64,000 nucleotides of DNA from Streptomyces umbrinus (GTDB lineage Bacteria; Actinomycetota; Actinomycetes; Streptomycetales; Streptomycetaceae): positions 3,534,001 through 3,598,000 of the forward strand of contig NZ_JAUSZI010000002.1 of NCBI RefSeq assembly GCF_030817415.1. The letters are read 5' to 3'. The position numbers and the translations under genes were made by a program. Shown piece by piece: positions 52,776 to 62,411 of this stretch (position 1 is its first letter; each line of letters opens with the position of its first letter). The notes below the pieces were generated by a model, which made no database searches, was not told the DNA's origin, and worked only from the letters and a program-made list of their open reading frames with translations.

Positions 52776-54938
52776 ATGAGCAACGCAGAGCTGCGCACCG
52801 CGGCCGACACTGTCCTCGCCCGCCTCGTCGGCGCCCCGGCGGGTGACGCCCGGCTGCGCGAGGACCAGTGGCGCGCCATCGAGGCACTGGTCGCCGACAA
52901 GCGCAGAGCCCTGGTCGTGCAGCGCACCGGCTGGGGCAAGTCCGCCGTGTACTTCGTGGCGACGGCGCTGCTGCGGGAGCAGGGCGCGGGCCCCACCGTC
53001 ATCGTCTCCCCACTCCTCGCCCTGATGCGCAACCAGGTCGAGGCAGCCGCGCGCGCCGGCATCCGGGCGCGGACCATCAACTCGTCCAACACGGAGGAAT
53101 GGGACACGATCCAGGACGAGGTGGCAGCGGGCGAGGTGGACGTCCTCCTGGTGAGCCCCGAGCGGCTCAACAATCCTGACTTCCGCGACCAGGTGCTGCC
53201 CAAGCTCGCCGCAGCGACCGGCCTCCTCGTGGTCGACGAAGCACACTGCATCTCCGACTGGGGCCACGACTTCCGGCCGGACTACCGGCGGTTGCGCACA
53301 ATGCTCGCGGATCTCCCGCCGGGCGTCCCGGTCCTCGCCACCACCGCCACGGCCAACGCGCGCGTGACGGCCGATGTCGCCGAGCAGCTGGGCACAGGCG
53401 GCAGCACGGACGCTCTCGTCCTGCGCGGCCCGCTGGACCGGGAGAGCCTGAGCCTCGGTGTGCTGCAGCTGCCCGATGCCGCACACCGGATGGGCTGGCT
53501 GGCCGAGCATCTGGGCGAGCTCCCCGGCTCCGGAATCATCTACACGCTCACGGTGGCCGCGGCCGAGGAGGTCACCGCGTTCCTGCGGCAGTGCGGGCAC
53601 ACAGTGGCCTCGTACACCGGGAAGACGGAGAACGCGGACCGTCAGCAGGCCGAGGAGGATCTGCTCGCCAACCGGGTCAAGGCCCTTGTGGCCACGTCCG
53701 CGCTGGGCATGGGCTTCGACAAGCCCGACCTCGGGTTCGTGGTGCACCTGGGGTCGCCGTCCTCCCCCATCGCGTACTACCAGCAGGTCGGCCGTGCGGG
53801 GCGCGGGGTGGAGCATGCCGAGGTGCTGCTCCTGCCGGGCAAGGAGGACCAGGCGATCTGGCAGTACTTCGCGTCGATCGCCTTTCCTCCGGAGGAGCAG
53901 GTCCGGCGCACCCTGGACGTTCTCGCCCAGGCCGGTCGGCCGCTGTCCCTGCCCGCGCTCGAACCCCTGGTGGAGCTGCGCAGGTCACGTCTGGAGACGA
54001 TGCTCAAGGTCCTGGACGTGGACGGCGCGGTGCACCGCGTCAAGGGCGGCTGGATCTCCACGGGCGACCCGTGGACGTACGACACCGAGCGCTATGCCTG
54101 GGTCGCCAAGCAGCGTGCGGCAGAGCAGCAGGCGATGCGTGACTACGTGACGACGACCGGATGCCGAATGGAGTTCCTGCGGCGCCAGCTGGACGACGAG
54201 GGAGCCGCTCCGTGCGGTCGCTGCGACATGTGCGCGGGGCCCCGGTTCACCGACGCCGTGTCCTCGTCGTCCCTGGACTCCGCGCGTGGCGAGCTGGGCC
54301 GGGCGGGTGTCGAGGTCGAGCCCCGGAAGATGTGGCCGACGGGCCTGCCTGCGGTCGGTGTCGATCTGAAGGGGCGCATTCCGGCCGGTGAACAGGCAGC
54401 GTCCGGGCGGGCGTTGGGCCGACTCTCGGACATCGGCTGGGGCAACCGGCTGCGGCCGATGCTCTCGCCCCAGGCCCCTGACGAGCCCGTTCCGGACGAT
54501 GTGGCGAAGGCCGTGGTCGGTGTGCTGGCCGACTGGGCGAAGGGTCCGGGCGGCTGGGCCTCGGGGAGCCCCGACGCGCAGCCGCGCCCGGTCGGTGTCG
54601 TCACCATGGCCTCGCACGGCCGACCGCGCCTGATCCAGTCCCTGGGCGCGCGGATCGCGGAGGTCGGACGCCTGCCCCTGCTGGGTTCCATCGAGTACGC
54701 CCCCGGACACGAGGCGGCGCAGGTCTCCAGGAGCAACAGCGCGCAGCGGTTGAAGGCCCTCGACGGGGCGCTCGTGGTGCCGCCAGGTCTCGCCACCACG
54801 CTGGCCCAGGCCCAGGGCCCCGTCCTGCTCGTGGACGACTCGACCGAGACCGGCTGGACGCTGGCCGTGGCCGCGCGTTTGCTCCGGCGGTCCGGTGCAC
54901 AGGGGGTGTTGCCGCTGGTCCTTGCTGTGCAAGCCTGA
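52776..54938 (+). CDS. RecQ-family DNA helicase fused to a phosphoribosyltransferase-like domain
   Basis: A 720-residue protein. Residues 1 to about 490 are RecQ: motif [15 protein letters not shown] near 48-60, [12 protein letters not shown], the DEAH box [20 protein letters not shown] near 151-170, motif [11 protein letters not shown], and four zinc-binding cysteines ending CGRCDMC near 480. There is no HRDC domain. Instead the C-terminal 120 residues resemble a type I phosphoribosyltransferase: [22 protein letters not shown] and the PRPP loop [15 protein letters not shown] near 683. The ATG at 52776 has no clear ribosome site. It unwinds DNA in repair or recombination; the PRTase-like part may bind nucleotide without catalysis. 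Confidence 0.88.
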   Translation: MSNAELRTAADTVLARLVGAPAGDARLREDQWRAIEALVADKRRALVVQRTGWGKSAVYFVATALLREQGAGPTVIVSPLLALMRNQVEAAARAGIRARTINSSNTEEWDTIQDEVAAGEVDVLLVSPERLNNPDFRDQVLPKLAAATGLLVVDEAHCISDWGHDFRPDYRRLRTMLADLPPGVPVLATTATANARVTADVAEQLGTGGSTDALVLRGPLDRESLSLGVLQLPDAAHRMGWLAEHLGELPGSGIIYTLTVAAAEEVTAFLRQCGHTVASYTGKTENADRQQAEEDLLANRVKALVATSALGMGFDKPDLGFVVHLGSPSSPIAYYQQVGRAGRGVEHAEVLLLPGKEDQAIWQYFASIAFPPEEQVRRTLDVLAQAGRPLSLPALEPLVELRRSRLETMLKVLDVDGAVHRVKGGWISTGDPWTYDTERYAWVAKQRAAEQQAMRDYVTTTGCRMEFLRRQLDDEGAAPCGRCDMCAGPRFTDAVSSSSLDSARGELGRAGVEVEPRKMWPTGLPAVGVDLKGRIPAGEQAASGRALGRLSDIGWGNRLRPMLSPQAPDEPVPDDVAKAVVGVLADWAKGPGGWASGSPDAQPRPVGVVTMASHGRPRLIQSLGARIAEVGRLPLLGSIEYAPGHEAAQVSRSNSAQRLKALDGALVVPPGLATTLAQAQGPVLLVDDSTETGWTLAVAARLLRRSGAQGVLPLVLAVQA

Positions 54939-55161
54939 TCCAAGCGTGACATTCGAGGTAACGGGCAGGGATATATGAGGCGGATCACCGGATAACGGTC
55001 GGTGGCCCCAATTGCTCGTTGCCGCAACCAAGTTCGCCAGGAAGAATTGGCCTCGCGCCCCGCGTGGTCCTTCCTGGGCCGCCCGTTCGGGCTGTGCCGC
55101 GGTGCGCTCCCCCAAGTCCGACCCCCGCCCGTTGTATGGGCGCGTAGCCGAAGGGAGGACC

Positions 55162-55788
55162 GTGACCTTCGGATTCGCTCCGTCCTCGGCGGCATCGATG
55201 TCGACGTCCGCCACTTCCGCCAACTCACTCGCCCGGATGCTCGAACCCGCCGAATGGGCCGCAGCGGGGATACCGCTGCTGCGCAATCCCCGGGAAGTCG
55301 TCAGCGGGCTGCACTCCCGGCATCTGCCCCGGCCGGACACCGCGATCGTCGCCGTCCTCGATCCGGACGAACGGCTCAGGGCCAGCGCGTCCTTCGTCCG
55401 ACGGCCGGCCCCGGCGGACGGCTGGATGTTCCGCAACGCGCTGCTCGCGCAGCTGCGCCGGGTCATCCCGCACGACCTGCGGCGCCGCACACCGGTGCGT
55501 ACGGCCGTCCTGCTCTACTGCCGTGAGGGCGACGGGCGATGGACGGAGGAGGACGGGGCGTGGATGTGGGGGTTGCGAGACGCCTGCACGCTGCACGGGC
55601 TGCGTTGCGGGGCGTACATCACGCTGACGCGTGAGGGCTGGCAGGTGCTCGGCGAAGGGCGGGGCGGACGCCGGCCGAGCGCGGACTCGAAGCCGGAGTC
55701 CCTGGACGCCCTCGCCGCGGTCGAGACCATTCAGCCACGTACCGGTGGCTCGGCCTCGGAGGTGCTGCGCCGCGCGGCGGCGCGCTGA
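55162..55788 (+). CDS. Conserved hypothetical protein (208 aa)
   Basis: A protein that I recall as well conserved among Streptomyces next to recQ but whose function is unknown. It starts at GTG 55162 with AAGGGAGG three bases upstream, after which comes a Ser/Ala-rich N-terminus (FAPSSAASMSTSATSANSLARML). The core reads RPDTAIVAVLDPDERLRASASF, WMFRNALLAQLRRVIPHDLRRRTPVRTAVLLYCREGDGRW and GLRDACTLHGLRCGAYITLTREGWQVL, a compact alpha/beta pattern. No membrane segment or known catalytic motif is visible. The core is faintly like RadC/MPN-type proteins, but I do not claim that. The 223-bp spacer after recQ shows no terminator. Confidence 0.85.
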   Translation: MTFGFAPSSAASMSTSATSANSLARMLEPAEWAAAGIPLLRNPREVVSGLHSRHLPRPDTAIVAVLDPDERLRASASFVRRPAPADGWMFRNALLAQLRRVIPHDLRRRTPVRTAVLLYCREGDGRWTEEDGAWMWGLRDACTLHGLRCGAYITLTREGWQVLGEGRGGRRPSADSKPESLDALAAVETIQPRTGGSASEVLRRAAAR

Positions 55789-56301
55789 GGCGGAGCCCGC
55801 GACCGCCAGACGAGGCACAGGTCGGCCGTCCGTCCGGCCGACCGCCCCTCGGCAGTGGTCCCGCCGGCCGCCGCGCAGCCACAGAGGACCACCGGCCTCG
55901 CCGAGGCGAGACGGGCGCGACACCGGTCGGCCGAAGGCTGCGAGGGGAAGGGCAGACCGGAGCACCCGTACCCGCACAAGGGCACCCGGGTACAAACCTC
56001 AGCGTGGGCAAAGGCTCAGCACGTACCAGAGCTCAGCACGTACCAGGAGGACACACGCCCGGAGACGAGCTCACCCACCTGACGGCACCGAGACACGCAC
56101 GCGCGTTCTCGAACCCGCACAGCCCCTCAGGCACGTGCGACGACCACGCTGAACAGCCATGGCGACCTCGCGGACCATGACAGCAACGCCGGCACGTCCC
56201 CCGTACCGGCACACGTCGGCCCGTCCACCGTGCTCATGCCACCGCAGCCTGGGCCGCAGTGGCACTCCACCCCCCAAGTACCCCCAGAAGAACGGGGGTC
56301 C
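55789..56301. other. Gene-free convergent region with a small tandem repeat
   Basis: These 513 bp lie between convergent genes. Open frames here have no ribosome site or consistent codon bias. A 17-bp unit (GCTCAGCACGTACCAGA) is present twice in tandem at 56014-56047. No strong hairpin was identified. Confidence 0.5.
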
Positions 56302-56931
56302 TCAGACCCCCGCGCCCAGCACCGAGTTGATCTGCTGCGGATCCCCGCAGACGATCAGCAGGGTGCCGGCTCGGCGGAGAGCCAGCGGCAGGGCGGTGGC
56401 GGCAGTCGCGTCAGGTCCTCCGTTGACGGCGACGACGACCACGGGCCGGGACGCGGCACGGCCGAGGGCGGACGCGTCGGCGTAGAAGACGTCGTCTCCC
56501 GCGTCGTGCTGGGCCCAGTAGGCGGCCTCGCCGAACGAGAGCTCGTGCGCGGCCCACGGGTGCGGTTCGCCGGTGGTGATCACCAGAACCTCACCGGGGA
56601 CGCGACCCGAGTCAAGGAGCAGGTCGACCGCTTCCTCGGCCGCGTCCAGCGCGCCCTCGGCCGAGGCCGGGATCAGCTGGATCTGCGGAGTCGAGGGGGC
56701 GGTGGGGGCCGCCGGGGCGGATGGCCCCGGCTTGGCCACGGCCGTGTCGTGCGGCGCGCGTTGCACCGGCGGCGCAGGCCGGACAGGACCCGGACGGCCG
56801 GGACGCGGCGGAGCCACGGGACGGGGTCCGGGTACGGGACGGGGGGTCGGCGCGGTACGGCCGGTGGCCGTAGTGGCGCGGGGACCCTGGGCACTCTCGT
56901 GAATCTGAGGCTCCTCGGGAATGAGAGGCAT
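56302..56931 (-). CDS. Hypothetical protein with Pro-rich N-terminus and nucleotide-binding-like core
   Basis: A 209-residue protein I cannot name. Residues 20-75 are Pro/Arg/Ala-rich (RPVPGPRPVAPPRPGRPGP) and probably disordered. The C-terminal 120 residues alternate strands and helices (EVLVITTGEPHPWAAHELSFGEAAYWAQHD; RPVVVVAVNGGPDATAATALPLALRRAGTLLIVCGDP), a Rossmann-like pattern with no catalytic motif that I recognise. Start: ATG at 56931 (MPLIPEEPQIHES); an ATG at 56982 is in frame but its extra residues use unusually AT-rich codons (TTT GAT AAA AAT), more like a promoter or leader. It follows rnhB on the same strand. Confidence 0.72.
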   Translation of the reverse strand: MPLIPEEPQIHESAQGPRATTATGRTAPTPRPVPGPRPVAPPRPGRPGPVRPAPPVQRAPHDTAVAKPGPSAPAAPTAPSTPQIQLIPASAEGALDAAEEAVDLLLDSGRVPGEVLVITTGEPHPWAAHELSFGEAAYWAQHDAGDDVFYADASALGRAASRPVVVVAVNGGPDATAATALPLALRRAGTLLIVCGDPQQINSVLGAGV

Positions 56932-56999
56932 GAGCTGATTTTTATCAAACGCCGGTGCGAGTCGCGTCGGCGGGTGGCACATGAGTGCGAGCGGAACCG

Positions 57000-57701
57000 T
57001 CAGAAATCGAAGCCGAGCTGCCCTTCGATCTCCGGAACGCTTCCATCCGCCCAACTGCGGACCTTCTTGAGGTGCCGCCACTGGGGCAGCGCATCAAGAT
57101 ACGCCCACGTCATCCGGTGGTACGGGGTGGGGCCCCGCATCTCCAGCGCGGCCTTGTGCACCGGTGACGGATACCCGGCGTTGGCCGCAAAACCGAAGTC
57201 TGCATGGTCGATACCCAGTTCGGCCATCATTTTGTCGCGCTGCACCTTGGCGATCACCGAGGCCGCCGCGACGGCGACGCAGGACTGGTCGCCCTTGATC
57301 ACCGTACGGACCCGCCAGGGGTCCCCGAGGTAGTCGTGCTTCCCGTCGAGGATGACCGCGTCGGGACGCACCGGCAGGGCTTCGAGGGCACGGCAGGCGG
57401 CCAGCCGCAGCGCGGCCGTCATCCCCATGTCGTCGATCTCCTCCGGAGAGGCGTGCCCGAGGGCGTACGACGTCACCCACTTCGCCAGTATCTCGGCGAG
57501 CGCTGTGCGCCTCTTGACGGTCAGGAGCTTGGAGTCGGTGAGGCCTTCGGGCGGGCGGCGCAGGCCCGTGACCGCCGCGCAGACGGTGACCGGGCCGGCC
57601 CAAGCGCCGCGCCCCACCTCGTCGACACCGGCGATGACCTTCGCTCCGGTCGTGGCGCGCAGGGAGCGCTCGACAGTGTGGGTTGGGGGTTCGTACGGCA
57701 T
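57000..57701 (-). CDS. rnhB: Ribonuclease HII
   Basis: It removes ribonucleotides and RNA primers from RNA/DNA hybrids. The 233-residue product has the type 2 RNase H motif [23 protein letters not shown], giving the first Asp-Glu pair and GRG, then LTDSKLL, and the further acidic residue in [12 protein letters not shown] and the [20 protein letters not shown] helix. Length and motif order are standard. The ATG at 57701 precedes [15 protein letters not shown]. The hypothetical gene at 56302 follows in the same direction after about 70 bp; a TetR gene lies upstream, also leftward. Confidence 0.95.
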   Translation of the reverse strand: MPYEPPTHTVERSLRATTGAKVIAGVDEVGRGAWAGPVTVCAAVTGLRRPPEGLTDSKLLTVKRRTALAEILAKWVTSYALGHASPEEIDDMGMTAALRLAACRALEALPVRPDAVILDGKHDYLGDPWRVRTVIKGDQSCVAVAAASVIAKVQRDKMMAELGIDHADFGFAANAGYPSPVHKAALEMRGPTPYHRMTWAYLDALPQWRHLKKVRSWADGSVPEIEGQLGFDF

Positions 57702-57794
57702 GGCCCCCTCAGCCTACGCCGCTCGGAACCCCACGCGACACCCAGGTTTCCCCAGGCAACCTCGGCGCTCCGGCCTCACCGCCGCAGAGACCGC

Positions 57795-58418
57795 TCACAC
57801 ACTCGTCGGCCGCAGCAGCGGAACCATGAGTTGGTCGATCATCTCCTCGATGTCCCGCTCGCTCCATTCACTCGCGCACACCTTGGACCGGTACATCATC
57901 ATCGCCGGAATGGCGTCGAAGACATACGAGTTCGCCGCGTCGGACCGCACCTCTCCCCGCTGGATTCCACGGTCGACGACCTCACCGAGCAGCCGGATGG
58001 TCGGCTCCACGACACCTCCGAAGATCACCTCCTGGAAGCGCTGGGCCTGCGCCGCGTCACATTCGTGAATCACCGAGCGCATCGCGAATCCAGGGCGGGA
58101 GAACATCGCCTCACGCGCCCGACGACACAGCTCCAGCAGGTCGTCCCGCACACTCCCCATGTCGGGCACGTCCTCAAGTGACGGCAGCCCCGCCCGGAGT
58201 GCGTCCGCGACCAGATCCTCCTTCGACGGCCAGCGGCGGTAGACCGCGGCCTTGCCGGTCTGGGCGCCGGCGGCGACGCCCTCCATCGTGAGTCCGTTCC
58301 AGCCGACCGTACTGAGCTGATCCAGCGCGGCTTCGAGGATCGCACGTTCGAGTACGGCACCACGGCGGCGCGGGGAGGCCGCCTGAGCGGAGGCGGCCGT
58401 CCAACTCGAAGTAACCAT
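57795..58418 (-). CDS. TetR-family repressor
   Basis: A 207-residue regulator. The N-terminal HTH (ERAILEAALDQLSTVGWNGLTMEGVAAGAQTGKAAVYRRWPSKEDLVADAL) is canonical TetR. The C-terminal helical domain (VRDDLLELCRRAREAMFSRPGFAMRSVIHECD) resembles TetR_C of the AcrR type. The ATG at 58418 follows CGGAGACACG. It is divergent from the DHA2 efflux gene, and two identical-arm palindromes lie between them, the standard layout for a repressor that releases the pump gene when the drug binds. The inducer is unknown. Confidence 0.92.
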   Translation of the reverse strand: MVTSSWTAASAQAASPRRRGAVLERAILEAALDQLSTVGWNGLTMEGVAAGAQTGKAAVYRRWPSKEDLVADALRAGLPSLEDVPDMGSVRDDLLELCRRAREAMFSRPGFAMRSVIHECDAAQAQRFQEVIFGGVVEPTIRLLGEVVDRGIQRGEVRSDAANSYVFDAIPAMMMYRSKVCASEWSERDIEEMIDQLMVPLLRPTSV

Positions 58419-58527
58419 GAGCGTGTCTCCGTCTGAGCGGGCAAGCGGCACGCACGCGCGTGCATACGTGCCGTGCGGACCGGGAGGGTCCGCAAGCGGT
58501 CAAGTGACGCAAAGCGGCAGCGACTTC

Positions 58528-58547
58528 AGTGAACGCTTGCGTTCACT
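58528..58547. promoter_or_regulatory. TetR operator 1
   Basis: A perfect palindrome with 9-bp arms AGTGAACGC/GCGTTCACT around TT, in the spacer between the TetR and efflux genes. It shares its arms with operator 2, 49 bp away. Confidence 0.85.
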
Positions 58548-58576
58548 GTCGGGGACTCACTACCGTTTGACGCGGC

Positions 58577-58596
58577 AGTGAACGCGAGCGTTCACT
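58577..58596. promoter_or_regulatory. TetR operator 2
   Basis: The same 9-bp arms AGTGAACGC/GCGTTCACT around GA. It ends 24 bp before the efflux start. TTGACG at 58566-58571 lies just beside it and could be a -35 element, so a bound repressor would cover the efflux promoter. Confidence 0.85.
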
Positions 58597-58620
58597 AAGG
58601 CACTCGTGGGGGACTTGATT

Positions 58621-60174
58621 GTGACAACCTCTCCGTTGATTAAGGAACCAAAGCCAGGAGCGGCCCGCCGGGAGGGGCATCCCGGCATCGCACTCACCGT
58701 CATCGCGGCCTGCCAACTCATGGTGGTACTCGACGCGACGATTGTGAACATCGCCCTCCCGCACATTCAGAACGCGCTCGAGTTCTCCACCACCGACCTC
58801 ACCTGGGTCGTCAGCGCGTACACACTCACCTTCGGCGGTCTGCTGCTGCTCGGCGGCCGGGCCGGTGACATCCTCGGCCGTCGCCGGGTCTTCATGACCG
58901 GCATCCTGCTCTTCACGCTCGCCTCGCTGCTCGGCGGATTCGCCCAGGAACCCTGGCAGTTGCTGGCCGCACGCGCCCTCCAGGGCGTCGGTGGCGCGAT
59001 CGCGTCACCGACCTCACTGGCACTGATCACCACGACGTTCCCCGAAGGGCCCGAGCGCAACAGGGCGTTCGGAGTCTTCGCCGCGGTCTCGGCCGGCGGC
59101 GGCGCGATCGGCCTGCTGGCCGGCGGCATGCTCACCGAGTGGCTCGACTGGCGCTGGGTGCTCTTCGTCAACGTACCCATCGGTGTGCTGATCGCCGTGC
59201 TCGCACCGCTCTACATCAGCGAGTCCGAACGGCATCCGGGGCGCTTCGACATAGCGGGCGCGCTGACCTCGACGGCCGGCATGGCATCGCTCGTCTACGG
59301 CTTCATCCGGGCCGCGGAGGAGGGCTGGCGGGACAGCCTCACTATCGGCTCCTTCGGCGCGGCGGTGGTCCTGCTGGCCGCGTTCGCGCTGGTCGAGTCC
59401 CGGGCGAAGGAACCGATCACACCACTGCGGATGTTCGCCGACCGCAACCGCTCCGGTACGTACGTGATCATGCTGAGCCTGGCCGCGGCGATGTTCGGCA
59501 TGTTCTTCTTCATCGTTCTCTTCGTGCAGAACGTGTTGAGCTACACGCCGATCGAGGCGGGCCTGGCCTTCCTCCCCGTGACGGTCGCGATCGCCGTCGG
59601 AGCGGGTCTGTCGCAGAAGTTCCTGCCGGTGCTCGGCCCGAAGCCGTTCATGATGGTCGGCTCGGCCCTCGTCGCGCTCGGGCTCGGCTGGCTGACCTTC
59701 ATGGACCCCGGGAGCACGTACGTCGGCGGGATCCTCGGTCCGATGCTGCTGTTCGCCTTCGGCATGGGTCTGAACTTCGTGACGCTGACCCTGACCGCGG
59801 TCTCCGGGGTCGCCGTGCACGAGGCGGGCGCGGCGTCCGGCCTGCTCAACGCCACGCAGCAGGTGGGCGGTTCGCTCGGCCTCTCCATCCTGACCACGGT
59901 CTTCGGCACGGCCAGCCGTGACGAGGCGGAGAAGCAGGTCGCGGACTTCATGGCCACCGCCTCGGCCGAACAGAAGGCGGAGTTCGCCAGGACCCAGCAG
60001 CTGCCCGCTCCCTGGAGCCACGAGGTGCTGTCCCAGGGGATCTCCACGGCCTTCATCCCGGCCGTCGCGATGGCGGTGCTCGCCCTGGCCGTCGCCGCAT
60101 TGGTGATCCGGGTCCGCAAGAGCGACCTCGACGCCCTGGCGGGCACGGCCGGGGCCGGACCCGCCGCGGGCTGA
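58621..60174 (+). CDS. DHA2-family MFS efflux transporter (14-TM, EmrB/QacA type)
   Basis: A 517-residue drug exporter with 14 predicted helices. Motif A is GGRAGDILGRRRVFM; the first helix carries MVVLDATIVNIALPHI, the DHA2 signature; motif C-like AVSAGGGAIGLLAGGMLTEWLDWRWVLFVNVPIG follows. The GTG at 58621 (MTTSPLIKEP) has GGGGGA seven bases upstream; GTG 58606 and TTG 58615 are in frame but lack a ribosome site. It is controlled, by inference, by the divergent TetR protein through the two operators. The stop codon lies at the base of a very long terminator hairpin. Confidence 0.93.
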   Translation: MTTSPLIKEPKPGAARREGHPGIALTVIAACQLMVVLDATIVNIALPHIQNALEFSTTDLTWVVSAYTLTFGGLLLLGGRAGDILGRRRVFMTGILLFTLASLLGGFAQEPWQLLAARALQGVGGAIASPTSLALITTTFPEGPERNRAFGVFAAVSAGGGAIGLLAGGMLTEWLDWRWVLFVNVPIGVLIAVLAPLYISESERHPGRFDIAGALTSTAGMASLVYGFIRAAEEGWRDSLTIGSFGAAVVLLAAFALVESRAKEPITPLRMFADRNRSGTYVIMLSLAAAMFGMFFFIVLFVQNVLSYTPIEAGLAFLPVTVAIAVGAGLSQKFLPVLGPKPFMMVGSALVALGLGWLTFMDPGSTYVGGILGPMLLFAFGMGLNFVTLTLTAVSGVAVHEAGAASGLLNATQQVGGSLGLSILTTVFGTASRDEAEKQVADFMATASAEQKAEFARTQQLPAPWSHEVLSQGISTAFIPAVAMAVLALAVAALVIRVRKSDLDALAGTAGAGPAAG

Positions 60175-60233
60175 ACGAGCGACAGGGCTGGACCGCCGTA
60201 TTCAGTACGGCGGTCCAGCCCTGTCGCTCGTTC
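60173..60233. terminator. Very long perfect terminator hairpin after the efflux gene
   Basis: Two 28-bp arms (GAACGAGCGACAGGGCTGGA onward) are perfect complements around a 5-base TTCAG loop. The left arm includes the last two bases of the stop codon. It lies between convergent genes and can serve both. Confidence 0.92.
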
Positions 60234-60304
60234 GCATCCCTCAACCGTGTCCCTCGACGAGGATTCCTCGCAGGCGTGTACGCGGTCCGTGTGCGCCCCC
60301 CGCC

Positions 60305-62176
60305 TCAGCGGTACGCCAGCTCGGTGCCCAGTCGGTTGCACACGCTCCAGTCGGCTTCGGGGGACAGCGGCCGTCCGTCGAGGATGTCCCGGGCGCGCGC
60401 CTCGCCCAAGCTGGTGGCGTACCAGGACTTGTCCGCCCCCTCCAGGTCCTGCGCGATGGACTGCAGGGCACAGGAACGCAGTGGCTCGTCAAGTTTGTCG
60501 AGAGCCGGTGCGGCGTCGGCGGAGAGCCCGCGCGCGTAGTCGAGGTCGAACGAGCCCTTCGCCTCGTACCGCTGAACGTTGCGCTCGGCGATCAGAGCGT
60601 CCGGCGACATCAGCCCGAAGGCGAGCACTCCCGCGGCGGCGCTCGCCAGGACCGCACGCGGCAGCCAGCGGGCGCCCCAGACGCCGGCCGCCATGATGAG
60701 CACGATGACCAGGCCGAGCCAGAGCTCCACGGTCACCACGGAGATCCGCAGTCGCGTCAGCCCGTACGCCGCCACGTACATGTCCATACGCCGCACCGCC
60801 GAGGCCACGACGACGAGCGCGAGGACACACAAGGTTCCGAGGACGGCACGCACCAGCGTCCAGTCGCCGGAGCTGTCGCGAGGAGCCCAGCGCAGGGCGA
60901 AGACGATGACGAGCAGCGTGAGCAGCGTGACCAGCAGCAGCTGCCAGAAGCCCTGGCGCGCGTACTCGGCGTAGGTCTGGCCGGTCTTCTCCAGTACGGC
61001 GTCGTAGCCGCCGAACAGGACGGCGAGCTGGACCGCGTTGAAGACCGCGAAGAGCGCGGCGAGCACGATCAGGGGCAGCGCCCACTCGACACGTCCGCGA
61101 GGGCGGCCCGCCGGGACCTCGACACGGTCCCACTGAACGGGTGCGGCGGCCGTGTGCGCCACCATGAGCGCCCCGACCACACCGATCACGAACAGGACGA
61201 CGTGCCAGGGCCCTCCGGAGACCGACGCGTCCGGCACTAGACCGCCGAGCAGGTCCGCGAAGGCGGCGTCCGCCCCGGCGAAGAGCGCGCCGAAGACCAC
61301 CAGCAGGACCGCGGCAACGGCGAGCGCGCGCAGCGTCGGGCCCACGTTGCCCCGGGCGCCGCCGGACCGCTCCCGCAGGCCGTTCCAGCCCCAGCGGGGA
61401 CCGGTGACCAGCGAGGTGTAGAGACCGATCGGGCCGAACAGCACTCCTGTCCAGGTACGACCTCCGTGCAGGGCGAGCGAGCCCGCCGCCACCGCGGCCA
61501 GGACGGCGAGGAACGACGGCCAGTCGGCGTCGCGGAGCGCCGGCACGCTCAGCAGCGCAAGCCCTCCCACGCCCCAGACCAGCGTCCAGCGGTGCGGCTG
61601 CCGGCCCGCTGCCTGAGCCGCGTAGTACGCGCCCAGCGCGGCCGGTATCGCCACCAGCAGGAGGTTGAGGGCCAGGCCGTCTCCGAGCAGGAGCATGCTG
61701 AGGACGCCGGTGGCCAGGGCGGCCCAGAGCGTGGCGTCGCGGATGGGTGCCGGGGGCTTCGCCTGGACGTCGGCGAACCAGGAGTCGACGACGGGGCCGT
61801 CCCACTCTTCGTCCTCGTCGAGGTCCCGTGTGTCTACGTTCCGCGTGTCGACGTTCCGCGTGTCGACGTTCCGCGTGTCGACGTTCCGCGTGTCGACCTT
61901 GCGTTTCTCGGAAGCGGTCCCGCCTGAACCCGTCCCGCCTGAACCGGCCCTGGCCGAACCGGACCCCCCTGAACCGGTCCCCCTGGAGTCACCCCGCACG
62001 GAGTCACCCTTCGAGAGCGCGCCACCGGTACGGGCCGCAGGCACCTCGTCCGCCGGCGCCTCCGGTACGTCAGGCACCTCGGGTGCCTCAAGCTCCTCGG
62101 CATCGGCACCTGGCTTCACCACTGAATCCTTCGAGGCCGGCCCTCTCGGCTCGGCCTCGGACGGCGTGTCGGACAC
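60305..62176 (-). CDS. DUF4153/DUF4173-type polytopic membrane protein
   Basis: A 623-residue protein of unknown function. The first 135 residues or so are hydrophilic and low-complexity: Glu/Pro-rich (EELEAPEVPDVPEAPADEVP), then Gly/Ser repeats (GSGGSGSARAGSGGTGSGG), then five VDTRN-type pentapeptides. About 12 hydrophobic helices follow (TLWAALATGVLSMLLLGDGLALNLLL; TLRALAVAAVLLVVFGALFAGADAAFADLLGG; GFWQLLLVTLLTLLVIVFAL), and a 100-residue C-terminal soluble domain ends LSPEADWSVCNRLGTELAYR. The GTG at 62176 follows GGGAGGGGG; the frame upstream lacks a ribosome site. It stands alone between an efflux gene and an ADP-ribosylglycohydrolase gene. Confidence 0.82.
   Translation of the reverse strand: MSDTPSEAEPRGPASKDSVVKPGADAEELEAPEVPDVPEAPADEVPAARTGGALSKGDSVRGDSRGTGSGGSGSARAGSGGTGSGGTASEKRKVDTRNVDTRNVDTRNVDTRNVDTRDLDEDEEWDGPVVDSWFADVQAKPPAPIRDATLWAALATGVLSMLLLGDGLALNLLLVAIPAALGAYYAAQAAGRQPHRWTLVWGVGGLALLSVPALRDADWPSFLAVLAAVAAGSLALHGGRTWTGVLFGPIGLYTSLVTGPRWGWNGLRERSGGARGNVGPTLRALAVAAVLLVVFGALFAGADAAFADLLGGLVPDASVSGGPWHVVLFVIGVVGALMVAHTAAAPVQWDRVEVPAGRPRGRVEWALPLIVLAALFAVFNAVQLAVLFGGYDAVLEKTGQTYAEYARQGFWQLLLVTLLTLLVIVFALRWAPRDSSGDWTLVRAVLGTLCVLALVVVASAVRRMDMYVAAYGLTRLRISVVTVELWLGLVIVLIMAAGVWGARWLPRAVLASAAAGVLAFGLMSPDALIAERNVQRYEAKGSFDLDYARGLSADAAPALDKLDEPLRSCALQSIAQDLEGADKSWYATSLGEARARDILDGRPLSPEADWSVCNRLGTELAYR
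61831..61905. repeat. 15-bp tandem repeat encoding VDTRN pentapeptides
   Basis: Four consecutive 15-bp units (TGTCGACGTTCCGCG, first copy with one change) at 61831-61890 and a partial fifth. Each encodes VDTRN on the minus strand, between the Gly/Ser linker and the first membrane helix of the DUF4153-type protein. Confidence 0.9.
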
Positions 62177-62411
62177 GGGACCCCCTCCCGACCGGTCCGG
62201 GCAGCGCAGCTCGTGGCCGCCGCGGAAGCCCAGGGACCGGTGTCTCGTCGGCGCCCGCCCGTGATCATCAACGGGCGGCGTGGCGGAAAGGTTAACCGTG
62301 GGACACGGGGCGCAGCCGGTCACCGGCTCTCTGTGGCAGGGCTGTGACAGTGGCAGACGCTTGGGGCAGGAGGAAACGGGCATGGAGAGAACCCTCGCCG
62401 ACAGCCGAACG

